Positions 11,492 through 23,117 of a DNA stretch of 64,000 nucleotides are shown here, piece by piece. Position numbers and translations under genes: made by a program. The notes below the pieces were generated by a model. The model was not told where the DNA came from. It did not search any database and was given only the letters and a program-made list of their open reading frames with translations. This DNA is from Alteromonas sp. BL110. Lineage in GTDB: Bacteria; Pseudomonadota; Gammaproteobacteria; Enterobacterales; Alteromonadaceae. Position 1 is the stretch's first letter; each line of letters opens with the position of its first letter. The DNA is taken from assembly GCF_003443615.1 (NCBI RefSeq), contig NZ_CP031967.1, forward strand, positions 3,844,001 through 3,908,000. Reading direction: 5' to 3'.

Positions 11492-11752
11492 GTGTTGAAA
11501 GGGATCCTAACGTTTCTCATCATTTTGGTGCTTCTTGCCATCGCGTTTGTTATTGGCTCTCAAAACGAAGCGCAAGTAACAGTTAATTATTTAATTGCTC
11601 AGGCGAATGTGCGTTTATCAACATTAATAGCGATAACGCTGTCGATAGGCGTGGGTATAGGTATATTAATAATGCTTATGAGCTGGCTTAAATTACGGGT
11701 TCAGTTAATGTCTGCTAATTCTAAAATACAGAGTTTGGAACAAGACCACTAA
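11492..11752 (+). CDS. lapA: LapA family inner-membrane protein (DUF1049)
   Basis: Small inner-membrane partner of LapB in controlling LPS synthesis. It has two hydrophobic helices (about residues 3-22 and 42-65), the SQNEAQVTVNYLIAQ segment of the family and a short cytosolic coiled tail. The start is GTG at 11492 (or TTG at 11495) after AAAAGGG; both are non-ATG. Its TAA overlaps the lapB ATG by one base, so translation is coupled. Confidence 0.92.
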   Translation: MLKGILTFLIILVLLAIAFVIGSQNEAQVTVNYLIAQANVRLSTLIAITLSIGVGIGILIMLMSWLKLRVQLMSANSKIQSLEQDH

Positions 11753-12921
11753 TGCTCGAACTGCTGTTTCTCCTTTTACCTGTTGCGGCAGGGTATGGTT
11801 GGATAATGGGGCGCAATAGTGTCCGTCAAGCGCAGCGAAAACAGTCAAGTATCCTATCTAAGCATTACTATAAAGGCCTTAACTTCCTTCTTTCAGACCA
11901 GCCAGATAAGGCCGTTGATACGTTAATCAAAATGATAAACGTGAATAGCGATACGGTTGAGACTCATATAGCAATGGGCAGCTTTTTCCGTCATCGTGGG
12001 GAAATAGATCGCGCTATTAAAGTTCACCAAAACTTGGTGAGTCGTGATGAGCTTCAGCCCGCCCAACGTGAAAACGCGTTGAGAGAGCTTGGCCACGACT
12101 ATACGCAAGCCGGCTTTTTAGAGCGTGCGGAAAATGCCTTTCTTCAACTGCTTAACAGCGATAAACACTACCTTGTAGCTCAACAGCAACTTTTCAGTAT
12201 CTACCAAACCACGAAAGAGTGGGAAAGAGCGATAGAATTGGCCGAGCGTATGGTGCAGTGTCATGGTGATAACGATGAACTGTGCGAACGCTTAGCTCAT
12301 TTTTATTGTGAACAGGCATCAGTTGAGTTGAAAAACGATAGCCAAGGGGCGGCATTGACCTTATTACAAAAAGCGGTAAACGCCGACGAACATGCGGTTA
12401 GGCCGTGGCTTATGTTAGGTGATATAGCGCTTAATCAAAAACGCTTTACTGATGCAAATGCCTATTTTACTCAAGTTGCAGAGCGCGATATTAATTGGTT
12501 CAGCGAAGCCGTACCGAGCCTCGAAAAAATCGCGGAAGAAACCGATGACTGGGAAAGTTTTCAGAAAAACTTAGAAGCGCATTGGCAAGAGTGTGCCACC
12601 TCTTACCTGGCTATGGTTGATGTTTTAATGAAGCGCGGTGAAACAGCGCAAGCCGCAGAATATCTGTTAGAACAGCTTCGTAAACGCCCGACCATGCGCG
12701 GTTTTAAAACCCTTATGGGGCTTTATATTGACCAGCTTTCAGATAAAACCACGGCTGATAGCTTGCGCTTACTTAAAGAGTTAGTGGAAAAGCAAATGTT
12801 GCAACGCCCTAAATATCGCTGCGGCAGTTGTGGCTTTTCCGGTCGAAAATTATATTGGTTATGTCCTAGTTGTAAAAAGTGGGGCGTAGTAAAACCTATC
12901 AAAGGGCTAGACGGAGAATAA
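11752..12921 (+). CDS. lapB: LapB (YciM) lipopolysaccharide assembly protein
   Basis: Membrane-anchored TPR protein that, in E. coli, directs FtsH to degrade LpxC and so limits LPS synthesis. The N-terminal helix (residues 1-18) anchors it; TPR repeats fill about residues 35-345; a rubredoxin-like zinc site closes the protein with paired CxxC motifs (CGSCG and CPSCK). The 389 residues match the family length. Starts on the lapA stop (TAATG) and is followed by pyrF, a conserved order. Confidence 0.95.
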   Translation: MLELLFLLLPVAAGYGWIMGRNSVRQAQRKQSSILSKHYYKGLNFLLSDQPDKAVDTLIKMINVNSDTVETHIAMGSFFRHRGEIDRAIKVHQNLVSRDELQPAQRENALRELGHDYTQAGFLERAENAFLQLLNSDKHYLVAQQQLFSIYQTTKEWERAIELAERMVQCHGDNDELCERLAHFYCEQASVELKNDSQGAALTLLQKAVNADEHAVRPWLMLGDIALNQKRFTDANAYFTQVAERDINWFSEAVPSLEKIAEETDDWESFQKNLEAHWQECATSYLAMVDVLMKRGETAQAAEYLLEQLRKRPTMRGFKTLMGLYIDQLSDKTTADSLRLLKELVEKQMLQRPKYRCGSCGFSGRKLYWLCPSCKKWGVVKPIKGLDGE

Positions 12922-12927
12922 AAGAAC

Positions 12928-13626
12928 ATGCATGACCCACGCGTTATTGTTGCCTTAGACTATGACAATAAAGACACTGCATTGGCGTTTGTTGACAAAT
13001 TAGATTCAAGCTTGTGCAAGCTAAAAGTGGGCAAGGAGATGTTCACCTTATTTGGGCCGGAATTTGTAAAAGCGCTAATAGCTAAAGGCTTTGACGTTTT
13101 CTTGGATCTCAAATTCCACGATATCCCTAATACCGTCGCCAAGGCGTGTAAAGCAGCGGCGGAATTGGGTGTATGGATGGTAAATGTACATGCATCGGGT
13201 GGCCTACCTATGATGCAAGCGGCTAAAGAAGCCATTGCTACAAGCAGTAATCCTCAAACTAAGCTTATTGCGGTTACTGTTCTTACCAGTATGGATGAAG
13301 CGCAGCTTGCAGAAGTGGTAAGCGGTGTAACACCTGAACAACAAGTATTGCGTTTAGCAGCGCTGACAGAAAAAGCAGGGTTGGACGGCATCGTCTGTTC
13401 AGCGCAAGAAGCCAGTGCGTTGCGCAAAAAACACAGCGATGACTTTCTATTAGTTACGCCAGGTATTCGCCCAGTAGGCGCTGACGCCGGCGATCAAAAA
13501 CGTGTAATGACTCCACCTGATGCAATGAAAGCGGGCGTGAGTTATTTGGTAATGGGACGGCCTATTACCAAAGCAGATGACCCGATTGCTGTATTAAAAG
13601 CTGTAAACACTTCTATAAACGGTTAG
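12928..13626 (+). CDS. pyrF: Orotidine 5'-phosphate decarboxylase
   Basis: Last step of UMP synthesis: decarboxylates OMP. The catalytic Asp-Lys-Asp cluster is seen in [12 protein letters not shown], and the phosphate-binding end is [12 protein letters not shown]. 232 residues, normal for the bacterial type 1 enzyme. Starts six bases after lapB with GGAG at 12914-12917 upstream, so it is co-transcribed with lapAB. Confidence 0.97.
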   Translation: MHDPRVIVALDYDNKDTALAFVDKLDSSLCKLKVGKEMFTLFGPEFVKALIAKGFDVFLDLKFHDIPNTVAKACKAAAELGVWMVNVHASGGLPMMQAAKEAIATSSNPQTKLIAVTVLTSMDEAQLAEVVSGVTPEQQVLRLAALTEKAGLDGIVCSAQEASALRKKHSDDFLLVTPGIRPVGADAGDQKRVMTPPDAMKAGVSYLVMGRPITKADDPIAVLKAVNTSING

Positions 13627-13771
13627 CGCGACTTAAGAAACCTTTTGTATGGCTATTAATTTGGCTTGATACAGGGTGAGTTACGCATGTAAAGCGCTAC
13701 CGGAATATTTTTGAATTAAAGCCTTAAAGCAATAAAAGTTAAGTTTATCTCGTCACTAAGTGATCAAATAC

Positions 13772-13817
13772 AAAAAAAGCTCGGATGTGGTGTTCACATA
13801 CCGAGCTTTTTTATTTA
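13772..13817. terminator. Bidirectional terminator between pyrF and ald
   Basis: GCTCGG and CCGAGC pair, continued by TGTG with CACA, with an A-run on the left and a T-run on the right. It can stop pyrF transcription from the left and ald transcription from the right. Confidence 0.82.
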
Positions 13818-13880
13818 AGTCATTATCAAAGGCTCTTTATTCACCTAAGCGCTCGAACGCTCTGAGAATAACCGAAAACC

Positions 13881-15014
13881 TTATTCGCCTTTAAGCGCTA
13901 CTTCAGCGGGTGTATAGGTTAAACCTAGTTCTTCACCTAGTGCATCAACAACCGCTTTATAGGTTACTTTACCTTCGTGAACGTTCAAGCCGTTTAGCAA
14001 GTGCTTGTCTTCTAACATAGCTTTGGCAGGGCCTTTGTTTGCTAGCGCCAAACCAAATGGCAAGGTCGCATTGTTAAGCGCCATAGTAGAAGTGCGCGCG
14101 ACACCACCTGGCATATTTGCAACACAGTAGTGAACTACGTCATCAACAACGTAAACTGGGTCTTGGTGCGTAGTGGCTTTAGACGTTTCAAAACAGCCAC
14201 CTTGGTCAATAGCAACATCTACAAGCACAGAGCCCGGCTTCATCGCTTTAATTTGTTCGCCAGTTAATAGCTTAGGCGCTGCTGCACCAGGAATAAGCAC
14301 CGCGCCAACAACAAGGTCTGCTTTAGAAGAGTAATGCTCGATAGCATCAACGGTAGAGTAAACTGTTTTAACTTGGCCGTTAAAGATATCGTCAAGCTGG
14401 CGAAGACGCGGAAGTGAACGGTCTAAAATGGTTACATCAGCGCCAAGACCTAGTGCCATTTTCGCAGCGTTAGTTCCTACAACACCACCACCAATTACCA
14501 GAACTTTGCCTGGTGCTACGCCAGGTACACCACCAAGTAGAGTACCGCTGCCGCCGTGCGCTTTTTCTAAATAGTGTGCGCCCGCTTGTACAGACATGCG
14601 GCCCGCTACTTCACTCATTGGTGCAAGTAATGGAAGACCACCGCGGTCGTCAGTTACTGTTTCATAAGCAATACATGTAGCACCTGACTCTACAAGTAGC
14701 TTAGTTTGCGTAGGATCTGGGGCTAAGTGAAGGTAAGTATAAAGTGTTTGGCCTTTACGAAGCATTTTACATTCGTTTGGTTGAGGCTCTTTCACTTTTA
14801 CAATCATCTCTGCTTCAGCAAACACCTGCTCAGCAGTAGGTGCAATCGCAGCACCGGCATCTACATACATTTCGTCAGTGAAACCGATGGCATCACCGGC
14901 ATTGGTTTCAACAAGAACACTGTGACCGTGAGTAACAAATTCTTTTACTGCTGCTGGCGTTAAGCCAACACGATATTCGTGGTTCTTAATTTCTTTTGGT
15001 ACACCAACTAACAT
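13881..15014 (-). CDS. ald: Alanine dehydrogenase
   Basis: NAD-dependent oxidative deamination of L-alanine to pyruvate and ammonium. The 377 residues start with [20 protein letters not shown], the usual N-terminus. The catalytic lysine is in VKVKEPQ and the histidine in YLHLAPDP. The Rossmann NAD site is [20 protein letters not shown]. It is divergent from an Lrp-type gene with 185 bases between the starts. Lrp family members often control ald genes next door; that control here is inference. Confidence 0.96.
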   Translation of the reverse strand: MLVGVPKEIKNHEYRVGLTPAAVKEFVTHGHSVLVETNAGDAIGFTDEMYVDAGAAIAPTAEQVFAEAEMIVKVKEPQPNECKMLRKGQTLYTYLHLAPDPTQTKLLVESGATCIAYETVTDDRGGLPLLAPMSEVAGRMSVQAGAHYLEKAHGGSGTLLGGVPGVAPGKVLVIGGGVVGTNAAKMALGLGADVTILDRSLPRLRQLDDIFNGQVKTVYSTVDAIEHYSSKADLVVGAVLIPGAAAPKLLTGEQIKAMKPGSVLVDVAIDQGGCFETSKATTHQDPVYVVDDVVHYCVANMPGGVARTSTMALNNATLPFGLALANKGPAKAMLEDKHLLNGLNVHEGKVTYKAVVDALGEELGLTYTPAEVALKGE

Positions 15015-15199
15015 GTATCGTCCTCAATGTTATAACGAGCTTCTATGTGGCTCCGGTTGAACTTTGTTTCGTAGCAATCAGTCTTGAAAGCCCGTAAACC
15101 TTATTGGCGAGTATACGCCATAAAAAAACGAACTATCTGCTGAATAATAGAGTTATGTAGCATATAATGCTTTCAAAGATGGGTTGTGAGGTATTTTAT
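15015..15199. promoter_or_regulatory. ald-lrp divergent promoter region
   Basis: A 185-base AT-rich region between divergent starts must hold both promoters. GAGGT at 15188-15192 is the lrp ribosome binding site. Lrp sites are degenerate and cannot be assigned by eye. Confidence 0.5.
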
Positions 15200-15685
15200 A
15201 TGTTGGTGAAGACGCCTAAACACATTGACCGAATAGACAGGAATATACTGGTACAACTGCAGAAAAACGGGCGTATATCTAATGTCGAACTTGCTAAAGA
15301 GGTGGGCTTAAGTCCAAGTCCTTGCTTAGAGAGAGTCAAGAGATTGGAGGCTCAGGGCTATATAAAGGGCTACCACGCCTTAGTTGACCCGGAAAAGCTT
15401 GGCGCTGCTATGCTCGTGTTCGTTGAGATTACATTAACCAAAACATCGGTGGATATCTTTGCAGAATTTTCTGCTGCGGTAAAACTGCATGACGATATTC
15501 AAGAGTGTCACTTGGTATCTGGTGATTTCGACTTCTTATTAAAAGCGCGTGTTGCGGATATGGGCAGTTATAGAAAACTGTTGGGTGATACATTGTTGCG
15601 TTTGCCGGGGGTAAGTGAATCGCGGACATATGTTGTGATGGAAGAAGTAAAAAGCACATCATCACTGCGCATTAATTTGAAGTAA
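15200..15685 (+). CDS. lrp: Leucine-responsive regulatory protein Lrp
   Basis: Global AsnC/Lrp regulator of amino acid metabolism. The helix-turn-helix is in GRISNVELAKEVGLSPSPCL, and the ligand-binding RAM domain has IQECHLVSGDFDFLLK, close to E. coli Lrp. The start at 15200 (MLVKTPKHIDRIDRN) has GAGGT seven bases upstream and gives 161 residues; an ATG at 15167 would add 11 residues. The order lrp-ftsK-lolA-rarA is conserved in gammaproteobacteria. Confidence 0.95.
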   Translation: MLVKTPKHIDRIDRNILVQLQKNGRISNVELAKEVGLSPSPCLERVKRLEAQGYIKGYHALVDPEKLGAAMLVFVEITLTKTSVDIFAEFSAAVKLHDDIQECHLVSGDFDFLLKARVADMGSYRKLLGDTLLRLPGVSESRTYVVMEEVKSTSSLRINLK

Positions 15686-15974
15686 TGAAAGCATGGCTCA
15701 ATAGTGTGTTTTTATGGTAGGCTGTGCAAAAATACAGTGTTTGTGTGCAACGAAAGGATTGTTGCGGTTCACAAGCAATAGGGTAGGGGTGCATACCGTC
15801 AGTTTTATTATTAGGTTCAGCTACTTACCATATTACTCAAATAATAATTATGTAGGGATTGCAAAGAGTTCGCTAAGCTCTTTGTAGCGTTTAACGCAAA
15901 GATAGTACGTATAGACTAAGACCGTTAGTCGATATAAAACTACATGCGATAGAAATTGAAGGTTCTTTAGGGTT

Positions 15975-18782
15975 ATGGCGCGATTAACAGGGGTTCAGCG
16001 AGTGTGGGAAGCAGGCATGATTATCGCCTGTGTTTTCGCCTTTTTCTTATTGCTGGCACTAGTATCTTTTCATCCAGGTGATCCAGGTTGGAGTCAGGCT
16101 GGTTTACAATTAGACATTCACAATTGGGTTGGCGCGACAGGGGCATGGGTTGCTGACCTATTGCTATTTTCGTTTGGTTTTCTTGCTTATTTGCTCCCAT
16201 TTGGCTCTGCATTTTTAGGGTGGTTCCTTTTCCAGCACATCAAAGAGCTGGACGAATTCGACTATCTCACCATAGGGTTGCGAATTATCGGTGGGTTATT
16301 AATGGCCCTGGGCGCAACGGGTATCGCCAGTATCAATTTTGATGATATTTACAATTTTTCAGCTGGCGGCTTTGTAGGTGATGTGATTAGTTCAGCGCTT
16401 ATACCGTACTTTAATACTGCCGGTACTATCCTATTGCTGCTTTGCTTTTTCTGTACCGGTTTTACTCTATTAACAGGTATTAGCTGGCTTACCATTATCG
16501 ACAGGTTGGGAGAGGGAACGCTGTGGTTGGGTCGTAAAACCCTGTCTGCACCACAAAGTTTATTGGCACTTGAAATGCCACGTCTGGCGCTGGCTAATAA
16601 ATCTTCAAATCAAGAAAGCCCCGACACTGCCGAGTTGGATATTACCAGTATGCGAGCAGAACCCTTAGCTTCTTCCGCACAAGCTCAGGAACAGCCACAG
16701 CAACCGCAAACGCCTACTCAGAGAGCTACACCGATTCGCAATGAACCCTCTTTCGGTATTAATGAGCTTGATAATGAACCACCGTTTTATACTTATGATG
16801 GCGGCGATAAAGCGCAATCTGAAGGAAAGTCGACGCAAGACAGCGAAAACTTGCGAAGCGATGAAGCGCTTTCAAATGCGGGCGAAATTGAACCTGAGAC
16901 GAAGAAGTCAGCATTTTCACTATCAGGCATGCGTAATGCGGTAACGGGTAGCTTTAAAGATAAAACTGGCTTGGGTAAATCTAACCAAGATGAGCGAGTG
17001 ACGTCAGAAAGTGAAAATACTCGAAGTGAGCCTCAGGTTCAGCAAAGCCCACATATTAACTTTGACGAGCTAGAAGAGTTTGACGAAGATTTGCCTTATG
17101 AAACGGGAAGTAAGCCCGCGCCTTCCGTAAGTGTTAGCGAAACACCTGCTCCCGCAGCAGCACAAACGGCGCATTCACAAACAGAACAGGCACAACCAGC
17201 GAGCCAAGAAAGCACTCAAGCATTCACGCCTGCAGCGCTTGGCGCTAAGCCGGTTAAAGCAAAGTCGAATGGGGTTGATCCTGATTTGCCACCTATGCCG
17301 TCGTTTGATTTGCTAGAACGTGCTGACAAACATGAAAACCCGTTAACGCAAGAAGAAATTGAAGGCATTTCGCGCTTAGTGGAAGAAAAGCTTGCTGATT
17401 TTAATATTGAAGCCACTGTAGTGGGTGTGTACCCAGGGCCAGTAATTACGCGCTTTGAGCTAGACCTAGCGCCTGGCGTTAAAGTGAGCAAAATTACAGG
17501 GCTATCAAAAGACTTAGCCCGTGCAATGTCAGCTATTTCAGTTCGTGTAGTTGAGGTTATCCCAGGTAAGTCGGTTATTGGGTTAGAACTCCCTAACAAA
17601 AAACGCGAAATGGTGCGTTTAAGCGAAGTAATTAGCTGCGATACCTTCCAATCTAATAAATCGCCTTTAACCATGGTGTTGGGAGCAGATATCTCTGGTC
17701 AGCCTGTAGTAGTTGATTTAGCTAAAATGCCTCACCTTTTAGTTGCCGGTACTACAGGTTCAGGTAAGTCTGTCGGTGTGAACGTAATGATCTTGAGTTT
17801 GCTTTATAAAAGCACGCCTGAAGACGTTCGCATGATCATGATAGACCCCAAAATGCTTGAGCTTTCAGTGTATGAAGGCATACCGCACTTACTTTCTGAG
17901 GTTGTGACCGACATGAAAGAGGCCGCCAATGCACTTCGTTGGTGTGTTGGAGAAATGGAACGCCGTTATCGCTTAATGAGCGCCCTTGGTGTGCGTAACC
18001 TCAAAGGTTATAACGCTAAGGTAGAAGAAGCCATCGCTAACGGCACACCAATTAAAGATCCGCTTTGGAAGAATGAAGAAAGTATGGATGCCGAAGCGCC
18101 AGACTTAGCAAAACTTCCAGCTATCGTGGTGGTAGTGGACGAATTTGCCGACATGATGATGATTGTAGGCAAAAAAGTGGAAGAGCTTATTGCGCGTATT
18201 GCTCAAAAAGCCCGTGCGGCAGGTATCCACCTTATTCTTGCTACACAGCGTCCATCGGTAGATGTTATCACCGGTTTGATTAAAGCGAACATTCCAACTC
18301 GCTGTGCATTCCAGGTATCAAGCAAAATAGATTCAAGAACCATTCTCGACCAACAAGGCGCAGAAACCCTGCTAGGTATGGGTGATATGCTTTATCTTCC
18401 ACCTGGAAGCCCAGTACCTACCCGTGTTCACGGTGCGTTTGTTGACGATCACGAAGTGCACGCGGTAGTGGCCGACTGGCAGAAGCGCGGTGAACCAGAG
18501 TACATAGATGAAATTCTCAATGGCGAAGCAACGGCAGAAGTCTTACTTCCGGGTGAACAACCGGAGGGCGAAGACCAAGAATTCGATGCTTTCTATGATG
18601 AGGCAGTCGCATTTGTTACCGAAACTCGTCGTGCAAGTGTCTCTAGTGTGCAGCGTAAATTTAGAATTGGTTACAACCGCGCAGCGCGCTTAGTTGAACA
18701 AATGGAAATGAGTGGTGTCGTAAGTGCACAGGGGCATAACGGAAACCGAGAGGTGCTTGCACCGCCGCCCCACAAAGAATAA
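15975..18782 (+). CDS. ftsK: DNA translocase FtsK
   Basis: Septal DNA pump that moves chromosome ends and activates XerCD at dif. The N-terminal region (about residues 15-185) has four hydrophobic helices. A Gln/Ser/Glu-rich linker covers about residues 200-430. The RecA-like motor has Walker [10 protein letters not shown] near residue 592 and Walker [13 protein letters not shown]. The gamma winged helix at the C-terminus ([19 protein letters not shown]) reads KOPS. At 935 residues it is shorter than E. coli FtsK because of a shorter linker. Confidence 0.97.
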   Translation: MARLTGVQRVWEAGMIIACVFAFFLLLALVSFHPGDPGWSQAGLQLDIHNWVGATGAWVADLLLFSFGFLAYLLPFGSAFLGWFLFQHIKELDEFDYLTIGLRIIGGLLMALGATGIASINFDDIYNFSAGGFVGDVISSALIPYFNTAGTILLLLCFFCTGFTLLTGISWLTIIDRLGEGTLWLGRKTLSAPQSLLALEMPRLALANKSSNQESPDTAELDITSMRAEPLASSAQAQEQPQQPQTPTQRATPIRNEPSFGINELDNEPPFYTYDGGDKAQSEGKSTQDSENLRSDEALSNAGEIEPETKKSAFSLSGMRNAVTGSFKDKTGLGKSNQDERVTSESENTRSEPQVQQSPHINFDELEEFDEDLPYETGSKPAPSVSVSETPAPAAAQTAHSQTEQAQPASQESTQAFTPAALGAKPVKAKSNGVDPDLPPMPSFDLLERADKHENPLTQEEIEGISRLVEEKLADFNIEATVVGVYPGPVITRFELDLAPGVKVSKITGLSKDLARAMSAISVRVVEVIPGKSVIGLELPNKKREMVRLSEVISCDTFQSNKSPLTMVLGADISGQPVVVDLAKMPHLLVAGTTGSGKSVGVNVMILSLLYKSTPEDVRMIMIDPKMLELSVYEGIPHLLSEVVTDMKEAANALRWCVGEMERRYRLMSALGVRNLKGYNAKVEEAIANGTPIKDPLWKNEESMDAEAPDLAKLPAIVVVVDEFADMMMIVGKKVEELIARIAQKARAAGIHLILATQRPSVDVITGLIKANIPTRCAFQVSSKIDSRTILDQQGAETLLGMGDMLYLPPGSPVPTRVHGAFVDDHEVHAVVADWQKRGEPEYIDEILNGEATAEVLLPGEQPEGEDQEFDAFYDEAVAFVTETRRASVSSVQRKFRIGYNRAARLVEQMEMSGVVSAQGHNGNREVLAPPPHKE

Positions 18783-18798
18783 CGAATGGATTGAATAA

Positions 18799-19581
18799 AT
18801 GAATAAAGCAGTTTCGGTTTATTTTATAAGTGCATTTTTCATAAGTGCACCATCCTTAGCGGGCGTACCAGTGGATTCTGCAACTACGTCAGTAGAGCTT
18901 AACGCTACTAACATTCAGAATGCGTATGATGTTAGCGCTGACACAGTTGCTACGGCTACTTCGGTCAGTGAAAACGAAGTTGTGAGTTCATCGCTACGAG
19001 CGCTATTAAGCGATATGAAACAGTTCCGTGCAGGTTTCGAACAAACAGTGGTAGACGCCCAGCAAAACGTAGTTCATGAAGCACAAGGCACGCTTACTAT
19101 GACTCGCCCCAATAAGTTACGCTGGGAAACCACGTTTCCTGATGAAACCTTGCTGGTAGCTGATGGTGAAGCTGTATGGAATGTGGATACCTTTGTAGAG
19201 CAGGTCACGGTTCTATCTCAAGCCAACGCGATTAAAGACAACCCTATCGTTTTGCTAACTTCTACGGATGATGGGACCTGGTCGAAGTTTTCTATTAGCC
19301 AAATGAACAGTGGGATATCTGCTGACAATTCAACGAGTGTCATCAACAATGATACTGCCTTGCAAAGTTATCAAATCACTCCGAAGGAAGAAGGCGGTCA
19401 AATTGTCACGCTTACTTTAACCTTCAATCAAGATAATGAGCTCACTTCGCTTAATATGCTCGATGCGCAACAGCAAATTAGCACCTTAGTGTTCAATAAT
19501 ATTGAAACTCGCTTTCCAGTGTCAGCCGACACCTTCTCAGTTGATATTCCAGATAGCTTCATAGTTGATGACCAGCGTTAA
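18799..19581 (+). CDS. lolA: Outer-membrane lipoprotein carrier LolA
   Basis: Periplasmic chaperone that carries lipoproteins from LolCDE to LolB. A signal peptide covers residues 1 to about 21 (cleavage near SLA-GVP). The core fold begins near residue 65 with [19 protein letters not shown] and [10 protein letters not shown]. At 260 residues it is longer than the usual 200 or so; the extra is a Ser/Thr/Ala-rich stretch between the signal peptide and the core. It overlaps the rarA start. Confidence 0.92.
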   Translation: MNKAVSVYFISAFFISAPSLAGVPVDSATTSVELNATNIQNAYDVSADTVATATSVSENEVVSSSLRALLSDMKQFRAGFEQTVVDAQQNVVHEAQGTLTMTRPNKLRWETTFPDETLLVADGEAVWNVDTFVEQVTVLSQANAIKDNPIVLLTSTDDGTWSKFSISQMNSGISADNSTSVINNDTALQSYQITPKEEGGQIVTLTLTFNQDNELTSLNMLDAQQQISTLVFNNIETRFPVSADTFSVDIPDSFIVDDQR

Positions 19582-20875
19582 TCAAGAATTTGCGCCGTTA
19601 GCGGCGCGAATGCGCCCTGTTACCATTGAGCAGTACAGCGGTCAGGAACATTTACTTGGCGAGGGCAAGCCGCTTCGTAAAATGCTAGAGGCAGGCCACT
19701 GCCACTCTATGATCTTGTGGGGGCCGCCAGGAACAGGCAAAACCACCCTCGCTGAACTTATCGCTCAGTACACTAATGCATCTGTACTGCGTATTTCTGC
19801 TGTTACCTCAGGGGTTAAAGATATCAGAGCAGCCATGGATACGGCTGAAGAAAACGCCCGCTATAATCAGCGAACCTTATTGTTTGTTGACGAAGTACAC
19901 AGGTTCAACAAGAGTCAGCAAGATGCGTTCTTGCCATTTGTTGAATCGGGTGTGGTCACCTTTATTGGCGCAACGACAGAGAACCCGTCGTTTGAATTAA
20001 ACAAAGCGCTGTTATCTCGAGTTCGCGTTTACGTGCTAAAAACACTTGAACAACACGCGCTATCTGAACTAGTCGATAGAGCGCTGAGTGATAGTGAAAA
20101 AGGCTTGGGCGATAAAGCCCTTGGTATTGAAGAGACAGCAAGAAACGCCCTTATAGATTTAAGCGGTGGCGACGCCAGGCGCCTTCTTACCTATTTAGAA
20201 CTGGCCGCCGACTTCACAAGTGCTAACAATATCACCGTTAGCGATGTTGAGCATGCAGTGGGCGAGAAAGTTGCCAGCTACGACAATAAGGGCGATACCT
20301 TCTACGACCTCATTTCAGCGTTTCACAAATCTGTAAGGGGTTCAGATCCCGACGCGGCACTTTATTGGTATGCAAGAATTTTGGATGGCGGCGGTGATGC
20401 ACTTTACGTGGGGAGGCGATTACTGGCTATCGCGTCTGAAGATATTGGTAACGCCGATCCCAGGGCTATGCAGCTATGTATAAACGCATGGGACACCTTT
20501 CATCGCGTAGGTCCTGCAGAGGGCGAGCGTGCCATTGCACAAGCTGCCGTTTACTGTGCCTTAGCTGCAAAAAGTAATGCGGTTTACATGGCGTTTAATG
20601 AAGCGAAAGCGTTAGCGCGAAAGACCTCTGATGCACCGGTTCCCATGCATTTGCGCAATGCGCCTACATCGCTTATGAAAGAATTGGGTCATGGTGACGG
20701 TTATCGCTACGCACACAACGAGCCGAATGCCTTCGCTGCAGGCGAAACATACTTACCAGAAAACCTTGTAGGTACTCGCTTATACAAGCCCAATGAGCGC
20801 GGTTTAGAAAAAGCGCTTAAAGCCAAACGGGAATTCCTCGACTCGCTTAATGCGAGAAGCAATAATAAAAGGTAA
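19568..20875 (+). CDS. rarA: Replication-associated recombination protein A (RarA/MgsA)
   Basis: AAA+ ATPase of the clamp-loader family that acts at stalled forks. Walker A is GPPGTGKTT, and Walker B with sensor is [18 protein letters not shown]. The ATG at 19568 gives 435 residues; a TTG three bases earlier is possible. The start lies inside the last codons of lolA (14-base overlap), suggesting coupling. Confidence 0.95.
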   Translation: MTSVNQEFAPLAARMRPVTIEQYSGQEHLLGEGKPLRKMLEAGHCHSMILWGPPGTGKTTLAELIAQYTNASVLRISAVTSGVKDIRAAMDTAEENARYNQRTLLFVDEVHRFNKSQQDAFLPFVESGVVTFIGATTENPSFELNKALLSRVRVYVLKTLEQHALSELVDRALSDSEKGLGDKALGIEETARNALIDLSGGDARRLLTYLELAADFTSANNITVSDVEHAVGEKVASYDNKGDTFYDLISAFHKSVRGSDPDAALYWYARILDGGGDALYVGRRLLAIASEDIGNADPRAMQLCINAWDTFHRVGPAEGERAIAQAAVYCALAAKSNAVYMAFNEAKALARKTSDAPVPMHLRNAPTSLMKELGHGDGYRYAHNEPNAFAAGETYLPENLVGTRLYKPNERGLEKALKAKREFLDSLNARSNNKR

Positions 20876-20895
20876 AGTTGTACATATGTACCTTT

Positions 20896-20920
20896 ACTAA
20901 TCCAAAGACTATGGATTAGT
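20896..20920 (+). terminator. Hairpin between rarA and crcB
   Basis: A 9-bp perfect stem ACTAATCCA with TGGATTAGT and a 7-base loop. It is preceded by a 12-base palindrome GTACATATGTAC (20880-20891). No strong T-run follows; it may be a weak terminator or processing site. It does not resemble a fluoride riboswitch. Confidence 0.35.
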
Positions 20921-20950
20921 TCATAAAAAGAACGCGCTAGGGAGTTTTAC

Positions 20951-21334
20951 GTGCCTCAAGGGTTAGCTTTGTATTGTTTTATTGCCGCAGGCGGGGCGAC
21001 TGGCGCCTGTTTACGCTATTTTGTTACCACAAGTGTTGATTCCTTATTTGGAAAACACATGCCGTTTGGTACACTAACGGTGAATGTGGTTGGGTCGTTT
21101 GCACTCGCGTTACTGTACGGCATTATTGAACGTCACGATTTAAGCGACTCTCCTTACCGTGCGCTTATCGGTGTGGGCCTATTAGGTGCCTTTACTACAT
21201 TCTCAACATTTTCTGTTGAAACCTTAACTTTATTAGAAAACGGGTTGTGGCTCAAAGCCATAGCGAATGTATTTCTTAACGTTGGCGCTTGCCTAATAGC
21301 AGGTTGGCTAGCCATTCAATTAATGAAAGGATAA
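20951..21334 (+). CDS. crcB: Fluoride ion channel CrcB/Fluc
   Basis: Dual-topology inner-membrane channel that exports fluoride. The 127 residues have four hydrophobic helices and the family motifs GGATGACLRYF, GTLTVNVVGSF and GAFTTFSTFS (the phenylalanine-box and polar-track region). GTG start at 20951, with AGGGAG upstream. It sits between rarA and serS, the typical place in this group. Confidence 0.94.
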   Translation: MPQGLALYCFIAAGGATGACLRYFVTTSVDSLFGKHMPFGTLTVNVVGSFALALLYGIIERHDLSDSPYRALIGVGLLGAFTTFSTFSVETLTLLENGLWLKAIANVFLNVGACLIAGWLAIQLMKG

Positions 21335-21338
21335 TTAG

Positions 21339-22637
<1,299 letters not shown>

Positions 22638-22703
22638 AACAGTAATTTAGATAGATAATCGACATTATTTGATCCAAAAATAAACTTCTAAGCCAATTAA
22701 AGC

Positions 22704-22739
22704 AAAATCCGATATCCTAATAAGGTGTCGGATTTTTTT
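22704..22739 (+). terminator. Intrinsic terminator of serS
   Basis: AAAATCCGA pairs with TCGGATTTT, and a run of seven T follows. It closes the lrp-to-serS block. Confidence 0.8.
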
Positions 22740-23117
22740 CGCTCTAACGTGTCTAGAATTTAATACTTTAATCACAAGTATCCTCTAAACAAGTGAAAAA
22801 AAGTGAAGAGATATTATAAAATACGCATGTAATCAAAGTTTTACGAACAAAGAACAAAAGATATAACTTGTTTCAAATTGTAAATAAACTCACACATTTG
22901 GTAAAAAACTTATAATTTTCATACGTTAGTGTCGACACTGGCATTTCTTTACAAATCTTACACTTTTGGCTAATGTTTGGTTTGCGTAACAAGAATGAAA
23001 TATAAAATCTAGTTGCGCGCATAAAAATCGATTGATAAATCAACAATGACGGTTGGGGATAAGGGAAATGTCCTTCTTGGAATTTCCGTTTCCTCAACAA
23101 AATTCCAGGGAAAACAC
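22740..23117 (+). promoter_or_regulatory. Long AT-rich leader of the TonB-dependent receptor gene
   Basis: About 380 bases with no convincing gene. It contains a perfect 12-base palindrome AGTGTCGACACT (22928-22939), which looks like a repressor operator. Close to the start are two overlapping, mutually exclusive stems: GGAAAT (23064-23069) with ATTTCC (23082-23087), and TGGAATTT (23078-23085) with AAATTCCA (23100-23107). The second ends on the AGGG ribosome binding site (23107-23110). Confidence 0.45.

Noticed and set aside
20876..20950. Fluoride riboswitch before crcB
   Set aside because: Only a simple 9-bp hairpin is present; none of the conserved riboswitch segments is seen.
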